DNA from: Ciona intestinalis
Taxonomy: Eukaryota > Chordata > Ascidiacea > Phlebobranchia > Cionidae
Length of the DNA stretch: 64,000 nucleotides
Direction of reading: 5' to 3'
Assembly (NCBI RefSeq): GCF_000224145.3
Contig: NC_020171.2
Coordinates: 1,065,391 to 1,129,390, forward strand
The notes beneath the pieces are model-generated. The model ran no database searches and had not been told where the DNA came from. It worked only from the letters and a program-made list of their open reading frames with translations. The position numbers and the translations under genes were made by a program. Below, in pieces: positions 1-11,081 of the stretch; positions within the stretch are counted from its first letter, which is position 1; the number at the start of each line of letters is the position of its first letter.

Positions 1-317
1 TTTATACTATACGAGCCGCTTAAAGATTACATTATGCCTGGTAGCAGAAGTATCTGGATGTTTTGTTATCTGAGATGCATTGGCACTTCAAAAATGAAGT
101 AGAGACAGGAATAGTTAAGACATGTATTTCTATGCAGCGAATCCAATTTATTTGCTCTAACGTTAAGTGATAAATGCAGTGTAGAAAACCCATGTGAGCA
201 TGACTATCCTGGCATTGCAAACTCAATTTTATTCACAAAAAAAAACAATATCAGAATTTTTTTATTTTAATTTTAGAAAACATTTAAAGATTATGTTAAC
301 TTGTGTAGACAACTAAC

Positions 318-1509
318 CTCCTCATCTGAAGTGTCATTATCATTATCTTCAGTTTGTTTCTCAAGTTTTTCATTTATTTTTGCCACAACTTCGCTTGTTT
401 CCTTTTTTTCTTCTGTGTGTTGTGTTGGCTCTGTTGATTTCTAAAATTTAACAAGTTTTTTAAATAAAATGCATTGTATAAATACAGTTTAGAAACAATC
501 TTCAACAGTATAGGCTATCTCAAGTTAAAGTCAACACAAATTTACAGAATATGCAACATAACATTTATCCAAAATTAAGCATGAGTTTGGCTTATTTTTC
601 AGTCTTCTCAAAACAATATGAAGAAACTGCAAGTTTTTGCCTACTATAGTCAAAGGAGTGCATGGATAACCATGTCATTTTAACAATATTACCCCGATTT
701 TTCTAAAAATAACAAAATCATGACGCTTTTGGTGGTAGAGTCATGCTGTCTTTATATTTGTGCCACAGTAGTGTGTTGCAAAGCAAATAAGCTTATCCTG
801 TGTGTGTTTTAAAATGTGTATGTTTTATAATATGTTTATATGTATGTGTCATATATATAATATGTTTATAAGTATGTTTTACAATATGAACAAATCAAGG
901 CAACATAAATCTATCACAAGTTTCTCCACACCTCATTCACTTCTTCCCCTTCTTCTACATCACTATCCTCTTCACCCAACATAGAGTCATCTGAATCAGA
1001 GTCCTCATCCTCACCAAGTCCAGAATAATCGCTCTCGCTCTCTTCTGCCACTGAGTGGGCGGTTTAAAAATATATCATTTAAATATTAATATAGAATCGA
1101 CTAATTCATATAACTGGCAAAAAAAAATAAAAAATACCATTTTCTTCGTTCTCTTCTTCATTCTCTGACTCTTCTTCTTCTATGGGCTTATTTGTGAATA
1201 AGTTTTCCTGAAGTAAAATCACAAATAATTGCAGCAAAACAAATCTCTGATGGGTTAACGTTTTCCCGAATAACCTTTTTTAGCTAAAAAATGCTCTCTA
1301 TGATATATCAGTACATAAAAAAATCTGTAATATCTCATAAGTGGGCATGGGGTGTGTGAAACAAAACACCCGTGTTATACCCACTGTCATTGCCTGTCAC
1401 ATAAGGATAAATAAGTAACATTCAATTACTCACAAAAAAACTTAAGTTTTACCTCATTCTCTCCCAGTATAGAGGTCTGTAATTCACTCAGTGGTCTCTT
1501 TTTCTTCAT
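318..1509 (-). CDS. BOP1: BOP1 ribosome biogenesis factor, N-terminal part (runs off left edge)
   Basis: Four exons on the minus strand, 1453-1509, 1138-1207, 932-1050 and 318-440, join in frame through GT-AG introns and give the first 123 residues; the gene continues left of the window. The start MKKKRPLSELQTSILGENE leads into very acidic Ser/Glu/Asp tracts, including SDYSGLGEDEDSDSDDSM, and ends ...DNDTSDEE at a splice donor. In BOP1 an acidic segment of this kind, with an SGLEDSGSDSS-like block, ends in DSSDEE just before the conserved DIRNTVG region, so the last visible exon stops where that domain should begin. BOP1 is part of the PeBoW complex (PES1-BOP1-WDR12) needed for 60S subunit maturation in the nucleolus. 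The conserved BOP1NT and WD40 parts lie outside, so the name rests on low-complexity similarity and architecture; another acidic nucleolar protein is possible. The gene is divergent from TEX264, with 551 bp between the two ATGs. Confidence 0.55.
806..890. repeat. AT-rich degenerate tandem repeat in BOP1 intron
   Basis: Repeats of the motif ATATGTTTATAAGTATGTTTTA, imperfect, between BOP1 exons 3 and 4. No coding or regulatory meaning is evident. Confidence 0.5.
1332..1432 (+). repeat. Repeat family C copy
   Basis: Matches the C consensus (CTCATAAGTGGGCATGGGGT, then the GAAACAAAACACCCGTG core and a GATAAATAAGTAACATTCA tail). It lies in BOP1 intron 1. Confidence 0.6.
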
Positions 1510-2060
1510 ACTTGTAGTTTTATGTAACAAACGTAGATTAATCTGGTAAATACTAAATTTTATATCATAAGATTAGTTTTAGCTTTTACGTACAAAATAC
1601 AAAAAAACTATCACCCACAAAGTTACAAGTGTGGAAACTTGTAAGCTGGCACAAGGTGTATGAAACTAAACACCTACGTTATAACGACTGTCGTTGCGCC
1701 GCCACGCAAAGATAAAAATGAAAGTCACATTCGCACATTCCAAATATTTTTTACACATGCAACTCGAAAGGGAAAACACCCTGCGAATCACACATGGTCG
1801 ACCAGTCTTTTCGACAAGTGTAAAAAATAAGTCATTTAAACGATTTTAATTAAATTTGACAAAACCATTCAATTTTACACTGAATACATTTTATTATTAT
1901 AAATTTATATTTTTAGAGAAATTTAAATAGAACCCAAATTTTATTTACAACCTTACTTAACGCTCGAGTGATTTCTCATAGCGCGTATTTCGTTTTGTTT
2001 TGATTGTAGCAGAAATCGAAAAATCGATACGGTTTTGCAGCAAAATTATAGTTTTTGGAC
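1510..2060. promoter_or_regulatory. Divergent BOP1/TEX264 intergenic region
   Basis: About 550 bp separates the BOP1 ATG (minus) from the TEX264 ATG (plus), so it should hold both promoters. A family C repeat fills 1636-1738. The TEX264-proximal part is AT-rich, with no clear TATA box. Promoter role is inferred from position only. Confidence 0.45.
1636..1738 (+). repeat. Repeat family C copy
   Basis: C element with the core ACGACTGTCGTTGCGCCGCC and a diverged tail, placed in the BOP1/TEX264 promoter interval. Confidence 0.6.
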
Positions 2061-2684
2061 ATGGAATACCTAATTTTACTAATACTTATTGCTATAACGT
2101 TCTTATGCCTTGTATCTACCGTACTTTACTTATTAGTCCACGTCGGAATATTTGGAAATATCACAGTATGCGTTGGAAAGCCTGTTATACAAAACGTTTG
2201 CATTGGATATAAAACATACACAGGTTCCTACAAAAATTGCGGGGCCAACTTTTCTGCAGCGTTTACTTTATTCCCGCAACTACAAAGCATTGGGATTTAC
2301 TACGAAAACCCGTACAAGTGTACAAAAGACCCGGCGTATGAACTTGACTATGCAGTCGGGCTAATATTAGCCGAAGGAGATCATAAGCCCGACCCAAAAA
2401 TCGTAAAAACGCTGGAAAAAGAAGGCTATAAAATGACAGAGCTGCCAGCAATAGAATATGCAGTGCAAGCTAAATTTCCGCTAGTTTTTGACGTTTGTTC
2501 TGTCATTGGTTCCTGGAGAGTGTACCCGATTCTTACTAACTTTATCAACAAAAAACGTCTTTCTGCTCACCCATTTATAGAGATTTATACACCTGGTACT
2601 ATTCACTACTTAGCACCACTTAGCAAGCAATCTGATTTCTTTGTACCTGGTGTATCATATAGGCCTGACAATTATGTAAGCTAA
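2061..2684 (+). CDS. TEX264: TEX264-like ER membrane protein (GyrI-like domain), single exon
   Basis: Intronless frame of 207 aa. I chose the ATG at 2061; the open frame begins one non-ATG codon pair earlier. Residues about 3-26 form one hydrophobic helix (ILLILIAITFLCLVSTVLYL), as in TEX264, which is anchored in the ER membrane by its N-terminus. The rest follows the GyrI-like domain of TEX264: PVIQNVCIGYKTYTGSY, IGIYYENP, AVGLILAEG, FPLVFDVCSVIGSWRVYP, and near the end IHYLAPLSKQSDFFVPG, matching human IHFMCPLARQGDFYVPE. Human TEX264 (313 aa) has a further disordered tail with an LC3-interacting region (SFEEL) used in ER-phagy; here the protein stops right after the domain. The last codons contain GTAAGC, a good splice-donor match, so a spliced tail cannot be excluded. 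Confidence 0.85.
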   Translation: MEYLILLILIAITFLCLVSTVLYLLVHVGIFGNITVCVGKPVIQNVCIGYKTYTGSYKNCGANFSAAFTLFPQLQSIGIYYENPYKCTKDPAYELDYAVGLILAEGDHKPDPKIVKTLEKEGYKMTELPAIEYAVQAKFPLVFDVCSVIGSWRVYPILTNFINKKRLSAHPFIEIYTPGTIHYLAPLSKQSDFFVPGVSYRPDNYVS

Positions 2685-3020
2685 AACATGGTGTGGCAAT
2701 ACGCCAATACAGTCGAAAAATTGGTCCAACCATGTGCCATAGCCTACTCTTAAAATATAATTACCTTTCTGAATCTGCTTTGTATAATTGCTGATGCTAT
2801 TTTAAAAGTTTTATGAATACAGTGGAGACATTTTATTGTTTTGTGTATAATTTTTGTGGTGCCAATGTAATGTGTTTTTATTTATTTGTGTTATTTATGA
2901 TTTATAATGCTGTTATATTTGCTAAGAAAAATTCTGCAAACATACTACGTAGTGTAATTATACAGCTGTTTTGTATTCATGCATTTGATGCAACCTGTAT
3001 AATTAGTAATTTAAAGCTGT

Positions 3021-3026
3021 AATAAA
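3021..3026 (+). terminator. Candidate poly(A) signal for TEX264
   Basis: AATAAA 337 nt after the TEX264 stop codon and about 250 nt before the CIP2A ATG. Plausible by position; AATAAA is common in AT-rich DNA. Confidence 0.4.
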
Positions 3027-3269
3027 TTGCATTTCCAAGACGGTACTTAAACATACATATCAATTATCTTAAATTTATTAAAATTTTGGCACAACTATTA
3101 TGGGTGAATTTAGTTTCTTTTTTGTACTGTCAGTAAGTCTATTTGATTTTGCAACTCAAAAATTTTATATCTGCAATGGGTTCACAATTCGTCGTTCTTG
3201 TGTTATTTGTTTAAAAAATCCTAAAACGTTTGTCAATTTTAGTTGAAAAAGTGAACCTTTTGGTCAAAT

Positions 3270-6200
3270 ATGGAAATATTGGCCAGTGTGAAGTCTTTAC
3301 TGCTTGCTGTGGCACAATATAGGAGTTGTAGATCAGAGAGCACGCTTTCACAACTTCTAAGACATATTGAGGTAACGTGATATACTGGTATCATATATTG
3401 TACCACTTTTGATTTTTGGGTTTTTAGTAAATTCTGGGGTGATATTGTTTATAGTTACACACTTACACTCATAGTCAAAAAAGAATACAATATACTTTGG
3501 TTCTCACATCACATGTGTGCATAATTTTATTTACAGTCAGTTTATTGGTATGCCATAGCCATAACTGATATAAAAACAACTTAAACAAGCATTTTAACAT
3601 CAACTATTTTATTTAGGTTTTGCTTGCAAGTTTGAAAACGAATGAAGTTGATCAAATTTTCAACTCTTATAACACATTGGGTGCGGAGTGTCTGTCGTCC
3701 ATAGTCGAGCTGTTATCCGCAAACGACAACGATTCACATCTGGTTAACAAGATATTTCAACTGTTTAACTTAATAGGTAAAAACTACAAGAATAAGGAGT
3801 TAATGACGCTTATTTATCCTTGCATGCTAAGGGGGTAATGACAGTGGTTATAGAACGAGTGTTCTGTTTCATACACCTCATGCCTGCTTACAAGGCACTA
3901 CATATATATCCTTGTGAGTGTTTTTTTTTCTCTGTATGACTGAAAATTTAGACACCCATTAGTGACCACGGGTAGCAACAAAAGTATCAGTTAAGCATTT
4001 TGTTCAGATTTGTTTATTTTTATTCAACTTTTCTATTTTCTTATTTCTACAGCCAATGTACCACTTTCATGCAATTACTTATACAGCACATTTAATCTGA
4101 CTGCAGCTTTATCTGCTTACATTGTTAAGCATGCAGAGTCTTCCGCAGATTCACATAACATTCTACAGGTAATATGACCAGTTTTAATTTATTGTTAACT
4201 AAATGAATGTAACCTAATAAGTTGAATGAAATTCAAATCTGCAGGTAAAAAAACACATTATAGATAAAAAAGGTTTCATTTAATTTGACCTTCATTATTG
4301 TATTCCAAATGATAAACAAAATTTGTATTGTTGTTCTTCCTTTTGCTAAAAACTTTTTAGCACATTCTAATCAAACCATATTTAAAGTGCTTAAGGTTAC
4401 TTGAAAGAACAACTTACGGAAATTGTGTTCCATCTTCAACTGCTCATCTTGAAAAACTTCTCTCTTTTCTCCTGCAACAAATGTAAGAAATACAATGGAT
4501 GCACAACATACCGCCCAGCGGCGTAACCAAAATATGCAAAAACAAATTTTTGTTGATATTTAATTATATATATACAGAGTGAGGTCCTGCAGCATGGCAT
4601 GCTATGGGCATGAGATTTAGGCCATATTAGGCCTATTACTCCAGTTTTTAATTAAGAAGCTCTTTTATAATGCATGACTTTTTGTTTTACAGAGACAACT
4701 TGACAGGCGAATATGCCAGTGTTTGTCTTGGAGTATTAAGTAACTTAGTAGCAAAAAATGTTACTCTGCAAGCCCAAGTTAAAGGAATGGTATGTATTTG
4801 TGTTTGTATCCAGTTTTTTTATGCTAGTTTGTATACAGATGCTTAGAAAAACAAAAAAATATGAATGATATGTTATGCCAAAATACTTCTGCCAATAAAG
4901 GTAAAACGAACATTACTTTACAGATGGGCACACATCGTATACGAACACTTATGAAGTATTTGCGTCAAGATTCAATAATTAACAAAGTCAGTGTTCTATC
5001 CATTGTGACTTGTGTCTGCTGGGAGGATGACCTTGCGAAAAAGGTGACTTTTTTAATCTCTAGCATTACAATACAGGACTGTCTGTTTAAGTGTCTAGTT
5101 TTGAGTAATAGGCCAACTCAGGCCTAATCCCATGATATGCCTTGCTGTAGAATCTCAGCCATATAGACTTAAATATAGTCATTTTTTGCAGAAAAAACAA
5201 TATATATTTTTCTTAACAGAGTTAACTCAAAAAAACTGAAAATGTATCCTTATGTTTTTCAGCTGTACTCCATTAAAAACGTTCCCCAAACACTGATGTT
5301 GCTTTTCTCTCGCTTACCCAACTCAGATGATCTTCTTACACAACACAGAGCAGCTGACTTATGTGTTGAACTGCTTAAACATGAGGAAATGGTTCAACCC
5401 TTTACAATGTGAGATTACTCTTTTCCTACCGTCTGTACAAATGACAGGCACTTGTATTGAGCCTGTGTTCTTGTCCCTCATGCACACTGTCAAGCTGTGA
5501 TGAAAGCCTCCTAAAAAGAATATACTTTATGCTCATTGTGGAGTTATTTTTTTTTATAGTTTTCTGTTGCAATAGAAATCTTACTTCTCCAATGCCAGTG
5601 GCTTGTATTGAGCTGTGTTCGTGCCGTCCTATGCTCACTGCCAAGATATGACATGATCCATATTACAGACACCTCATACCCATTGTCAAGTTATAACAAG
5701 TGTTTTTCTGCCAGATATGAAAGCGAACAGAATTGTGCGGCTCGTCTTCTACTTTCATCAGTAAACTCCCCTCCCCAAATGGCAGCCAAGGTAAAAATAA
5801 TACAAAGTCTCTAAACCCTCATTCTTTACAGATTTGTCCACCGTTTAGTACTGTTTACTGTGGTCGTTGGACATTCTTTAGAAGTTTTTTTACATTGTAC
5901 CACCAACCCCTAAAACTCTGCTTATTAGTTCACAGATCTCTGCTGTTTTTTCATTCTTTGGTTGTTTTTTTAGATTTTGGAAGTTCTTCTGTCATTCTGT
6001 CAAATCAGGGGTGTTCGTCACTTTATGCATGAACGAATCGTCAAGTGCAATGAACCGTGGAAAGCCCTGCTCAGTCATGCTTCAGCGCACGTGTCGAGAG
6101 CCAATCACAAGGCTTCGTTACTCGCTCTTGACTTAATACTTGAACTTTGTGAGGTGAGAACTCATTCTTTTAAATCTCTGATTAATTTTTTGTTACTCAT

Positions 6201-9200
6201 TGGGGTTAACTATTTCATAATAAATTTAAATAACAGCCTGGGCCTTTGGATATTGGCCCAAATCTGGACTAAATCTGTAACAAATACCTTACCCATACAG
6301 AATAGAAAAAGAACTTAGTATTTTACTATTTTTAAGTTAAATAAATTTTACTTCACTTTTAACTTTCGTCCATATTTTCTCAGGAGGCAGTGTCTTGTCC
6401 ATTTGACGAAGAGGACGAGACATGGATGGCTGATCTCGTACCACTTATTTACCAGCAGATGGCACCAACCGTCAAGGACGAGGACCAATCAGTCTCGGAG
6501 ATATTGCTTTCAGCAGCCACCACAAAAACCATGAAATCTCTGCAAATTTTAAGTTGTACGCATAGTCATATAGAAGAAATGTATAATAAGCATAATGCTA
6601 TTTAAAAACACTTCAGGGCAGTTGCATGTATAAATTGTCTGTCATATATTTAAAAAAAAGGCTTGATCCATTAAAAAACAATCTTCCAGAAATTGCATAC
6701 TTAACTCGTAAGCGGGTACGAGATGTATGAAGCAGAACGCCCGTGTTACGGCAACTATCATTGCCCTACAATGCGATGATATAACAAGTTACATACCGTT
6801 ATTTAATCTATGGTTCTGGTTTTCTTACCTAGGTCTTTGTACTGAAGAAGAATTACGTAATCTTGTCGCTTCTGATTTTCGTGAGGTTGTTTTAACCCAA
6901 GTAATTGAACACCAGCTTACACACAACCTTACTGGGATGTCTGGAGCTTTTCTACCTGAATGGAGGTAAATATAGGATTCAAAATTGTTCTGATGCTGTG
7001 TCACAGTGGTTATCGCGCCTGATTCTGCCCTACAGGTTAATAATTCAAGGTTTGGCGCTTCTACCATTGTGGGCTTGTAAACTCTTGGGCAAGACACTTG
7101 TAGGAAATTTCCCTAACCAAGGCGTAACTTATGGATAGTATGAATTGTCCACAATATAATACAAACGATACCCCAAAAATGTTGACATAATAATTACCTA
7201 GAAATTGACAACCCATAAGCGGCCATGAGGTGTATGAACAAAGACTTGGGTTTTAGTTCAGAGTTTGTTCATTACCCCATACAAACCATATTTAAACATT
7301 TTATAAAATATATCTTCAATTGTCTATGTTTTACAGTAATGTTGGTATTGATGTTGTTCTGTTTGGTCTTGAACTGGTTCTTAAACTAAAAGCAGTGTTG
7401 CCAGGCTTGGAAAAGCTTCTCTATGAAACATTACAGGTATATGGGGCTAATCAATTCGATTAAAACATTGTGTAACACTATTTTTTTAATATATAATTTT
7501 TGTCCCAAAAGTCATGATTTCAAAAAGTACAAATGGAATATTTTTCTTATTTAACTTAGCTAAATAGTTTCAATTTGGTTTTGGATTTTAAAGAAACATT
7601 TTTTTGCTGTATTTCACTTAGTTTTCTTATAAAATACATTAATTTAAATAAAATAATTGTTTAATTACTTTATGCAGGACAACAGAATAGTCCCATTTTT
7701 AGCATCAGCAATTACAAGTAGCAAACGAAACAGAGTTCAAACAGCTTTACATTTACACCAAGAAGCTTTACCGCTACCAGATTTTCCTGCTGTGCTGTGA
7801 GTAATACCTCATGCTCACTGTCAAGTTATTTCACCTAGAATTTTAATGGCCCCATGCTCACTGTCGAGTTATAAGTGGCCGCAATTCTAAAAACCTCCCT
7901 AATTTACAGTTTAGCGGAAAAAATCACAACTATAAACAAACAGAACTCACTAATGGGTGACAATGAAGTTTCTACCACTGTACCCCATACTCACCGCCGA
8001 GTAGTAAAAACATCAACTTCTATGAGATCTGTAAAAGCAATGGAAACGTATGTAAACTTACCATTTAAGTGTCTTGAATTATACTTTATATCTTTGTGTT
8101 TTTTTTCTTCCATTTTTGTCTGTTATTTTAAAACCTTTTTCTTCTATTTTTGATTCTCCACAAATTTTCCACCTACTTTCAAAACTAAACAAACAAAAAG
8201 TTAATTTTAATTTTTACAATAAATATAACAAACTTATTTCAATCTACTTACCTTTATAAAACCACAGTATTCCAGCATACACGGATGACAAGGAAAATAT
8301 CCTGAGTTTGATTCAGAAAATACAAAGCAATGATGAGGTATATGATGTCATAATGGTGATTATGATGTACCTGGGCGACATTTTCTACCACCCTAACTTT
8401 TTTAATCTAATCTTAAAAAAATAAAAATTGAATGTAGTCCAGCATATATAATACCTTTTTTGGGCAAAATCAGGCCTAAATCTGAGGTTTTTGACAAAAA
8501 CCTCAACCTTATAGAATAGAATGATGGTATTATTAGTTGTTGGGTTTATTTTTTCATTTTTCTGCAGTCAAAATTTGAAACAACTGGAAAGACTTCCGAA
8601 ATAATGGACATATATGAGCATAAGATATCCTCACTTGTGGTAAGTCTGCTATTATTTATGTAGCTTGGTGCAACACTAGTTACTATAAGCATTAGGTGCA
8701 TCATTCTATTCTAAACTTCAAAGTCCTAAGGTTTGCCCTGTTAGGGTTGCTTATCACCCTGAAACACAAGGCTGCAACCCATTTAGGAAGTAGTGACTTC
8801 TGTGTTGGAACAATGTATAAAGTCAAGGCCTTATGCACACATACTGACAATGTTGTCAGTATCAAATACACTAATCCAGTATTCTTTGTTAACAATGCGA
8901 GTGCCTAATCACTGAGCCATAGGATAGATCTTTTAAATGCACACGTTTTTTAATTTTAACTCCAGACAAAGGAGAATCACCTTGAAGATTTATTGGAAGC
9001 AAAGACCCTTGCACTTGCACAAGCAGATCGCTTGATTGCGCAATATAAATTCCAACGTGGGAGGTGTGAAGAAGATGCTAGGAGGATGGCTGAGCTACTT
9101 AAAGAGTCCGAGGCTCGCTGTGAAGGTGAGGTTTTTGGAAGGTCAACTTGGAATGTAGGCTTATTGGGGCAAGGATGTTCTTTTTTATGAGGGTGAGCTC

Positions 9201-11081
9201 TTCAGTGAGGCACACCTATGACCTGGGGTGTAGGCTTATTGGTCCCAGTCTATTCTATGAGGGTGAGGTCTTCAGTGAGGCACACCTGAGACCTGGGATG
9301 TAGGCTTATTGGTCCGAGTCTATTCTATGAGGGTAAGAGTGCTGTGCAATGAAGCATGGCGACATGGGTATTTCATGCTTTATTTTTTACACAAAGGTGT
9401 AGACCCATATCGCTTTGTTCCTTGATCCTGCCTTGAATTTAAGCTTATTATATATGACCAAGGATATCCGAGCATTACGGAATAATGACCACCATATTGC
9501 AGAGATCGCAAGGCACATGAGAGAAACTGAGAACGAGCAAACAGCTGTTGAACGAGAGCTTGAAGCAGTGGTGGAAGATAATAAGAATCTACAAAACATT
9601 GCTGATCAGTACGAGCAGATGCAATCAGCTTTCCAAGACAAATCGCATAAGTTGGGAACTGTTTTTTTTGTATTACAATAGATAGGTTGTACTGTAATAT
9701 GGGTGTCTTCTTATACACCAGACACACATGGTATATTCATACACCTCCTGCTCACTGTTCAGTTATAACATAGGTGCCTTCTTATACACCAGACAGCCAA
9801 ACACTCATACCTTCTCATAGTTATGCAAAATCAATACTTTCACAACATATTAACAACCATCTTCCACATACAGAGTTGAAGTCCTGGAAAGAAACCTAAA
9901 AACTTCTAGACAAGAATACGACACACTGAAAGAACTGCATGATATGATGCAAAAACATAGCGAGAAAGTGAAACAACAACATAACTCGTAAGTTGGAAAG
10001 TTGATAGATTTGAGGAACAAGTTTGCCAAAGCATATACAAATACAAAGAGGGGGGTATTTAGGACCTAATAAAATAGATATATTTACATTGTTTTTTTTT
10101 TCAGATTTTGTCTTGATTTATAAAGTATTTGCCTTTTTTTTAGAGCAACTGTTCGTCTTGAAGAATTAGAAGAGGAAAGATTACAACTGATGAAGAGAAT
10201 ATCAGAGCTGGAGTCCTCCGTTTCGGACCTCACACAACTTGTAGAAGAACAAGACCGAGAAGTTCATCAGTTGAGGCAGGAGAAGACGCAATGTGAGGTT
10301 TTAATCAAGAAGATGAAGTTGACAATTGTGAAGAAAGACGATGATATAAAGGATCTTAAAATAAAGGTGGAGTTGGTTGTTTAGGGTATATTGCATCTTG
10401 GGATTAATTATTAGGTCTCGTGGTGTATTATTTCTCATTAAAGAGTACATCTTATAGAAGATTTTTAACTCTTTAAAAAGATTGCAAGGTTGGGGAACTT
10501 ACATTACCCTACAGGTTGGGAGGCATTTTTTAGAGGTAATGGGTCAAATCTGGCATAAACCCCAGGTCCTTGGTCACCCATACAGTATAGAACAGTTGGG
10601 AATAAATTATCAATATATTATTATTGTTATTTTCTCAAGGTGTCTTCACAAGAACACAGCAAACAACAAGTTGAACACATTGTGAAAGAGAGAAACACAG
10701 AAATCAAAAAACTCAATTCCAAACTCGACTCAATGCATAAAAAGGTAACGTTCCCCTCTTATATAAAAGTGCACAATATGTTAAAGTTTTTCATTTGAAA
10801 CATTTTAAGGCAAACAGCTGGCTTTGGCTTTTTTACTGTTCTAGTGGCAGAAGTACATTTTCTCTAGTGTAAAAGAAAATTATCCCATATTAATATCGAT
10901 TTTTTACCGGTCAACACTGTTTTAGGTGGCAACACTGGACGCGGAACGAGCAGACGGGGCGAAGGCGCTCACAGAAAAGGACGAAGCGATTGAAAGTTTG
11001 CGACAGAAACTCGACAAGCAAGCTCAGACATTACTCATGATAACTGAACTGTCCAACAATATTAGGGGCAGCCAAGCGTGA
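3270..11081 (+). CDS. CIP2A: CIP2A (PP2A inhibitor / mitotic TOPBP1 partner), complete gene, about 22 exons
   Basis: Exons read: 3270-3371, 3617-3776, 4053-4168, 4361-4482, 4693-4789, 4924-5043, 5263-5408, 5715-5790, 5974-6153, 6384-6552, 6833-6965, 7337-7436, 7678-7796, 7910-8047, 8268-8337, 8568-8639, 8966-9130, 9463-9650, 9874-9987, 10144-10366, 10640-10744, 10926-11081. All join in frame, giving about 956 aa (human 905). The start MEILASVKSLLLAVAQYRS mirrors human MDSTACLKSLLLTVSQYK. The N-terminal ~615 residues are helical and armadillo-like. Diagnostic matches are QEALPLPDFPAV (human LEAAPLPDFPALV), IMDIYEHKISSL and TLALAQADRLIAQ. From about residue 617 on, the protein is a Glu/Lys-rich coiled coil. 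CIP2A restrains PP2A-B56 and with TOPBP1 tethers broken mitotic chromosomes. The exon 17/18 junction is uncertain (donor GAG|GTTTTT chosen for phase) and lies beside a tandem repeat. Confidence 0.9.
3803..3910 (-). repeat. Repeat family C copy
   Basis: Reverse-oriented C element (TTATTTATCCTTGCATGC ... GTTTCATACACCTCATGCC) in CIP2A intron 2. Confidence 0.6.
4574..4660 (+). repeat. Repeat family E copy
   Basis: Begins AGAGTGAGGTCCTGCAGCAT and continues ATTTAGGCCATATTAGGCC, the E pattern. CIP2A intron 4. Confidence 0.5.
5450..5710 (+). repeat. Repeat family D, three diverged units
   Basis: Units around TGCACACTGTCAAGCTGTGA (5480), TGCTCACTGCCAAGATATGA (5632) and CCCATTGTCAAGTTATAACA (5680) fill most of CIP2A intron 7, up to just before exon 8. 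Confidence 0.5.
6228..6305 (-). repeat. Repeat family E copy
   Basis: Diverged reverse E-like segment (GGATATTGGCCCAAATCTGG) in CIP2A intron 9. Confidence 0.35.
6700..6796 (+). repeat. Repeat family C copy
   Basis: TTAACTCGTAAGCGGGTACG then GAAGCAGAACGCCCGTGTTA, in CIP2A intron 10. Its tail runs to about 35 bp before exon 11. Confidence 0.6.
6993..7127 (+). repeat. tRNA-derived SINE copy
   Basis: Contains the tRNA-like stretch GTGTCACAGTGGTTATCGCG (A-box region), a B-box-like TAATTCAAGG, then the family body CTACCATTGTGGGC and TTGGGCAAGACACTT. CIP2A intron 11. Confidence 0.55.
7200..7262 (+). repeat. Repeat family C fragment
   Basis: Truncated C element (CCATAAGCGGCCATGAGGTG) in CIP2A intron 11, downstream of the SINE. 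Confidence 0.45.
7800..7877 (+). repeat. Repeat family D, two units
   Basis: CCTCATGCTCACTGTCAAGT at 7807 and CCATGCTCACTGTCGAGTTA at 7853 inside CIP2A intron 13. A related sequence continues into exon 14 (see findings). Confidence 0.6.
8432..8522 (-). repeat. Repeat family E copy
   Basis: E-like segment with GGGCAAAATCAGGCCTAAAT and a downstream GACAAAAACCTCAACC, in CIP2A intron 15. Confidence 0.4.
9126..9340 (+). repeat. Family E tandem array, 70-bp period
   Basis: Three units; the unit start GGGTGAG or a variant recurs at 9191, 9261 and 9331, an exact 70-bp period, with a more diverged unit from about 9126. Each full unit carries CTTCAGTGAGGCACACCT and GATGTAGGCTTATTGGTCC. The array starts at the 5' splice site of CIP2A exon 17 and fills the first part of that intron. 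Confidence 0.85.
9695..9800 (+). repeat. Repeat family D, two units
   Basis: GTCTTCTTATACACCAGACA recurs, with CCTCCTGCTCACTGTTCAGT between, in CIP2A intron 18. This gives the fullest view of the D unit. Confidence 0.6.
10480..10605 (-). repeat. Repeat family E-like segment
   Basis: GGTAATGGGTCAAATCTGGC, CCCAGGTCCTTGGTCACCCA and CAGTATAGAACAG match the E group read in reverse. CIP2A intron 20. Confidence 0.4.

Noticed and set aside
9191-9340. Regularly spaced repeats resembling a CRISPR array
   Set aside because: The whole 70-bp unit repeats with no unique spacers, it lies in an intron of an animal gene, and single units are dispersed elsewhere.
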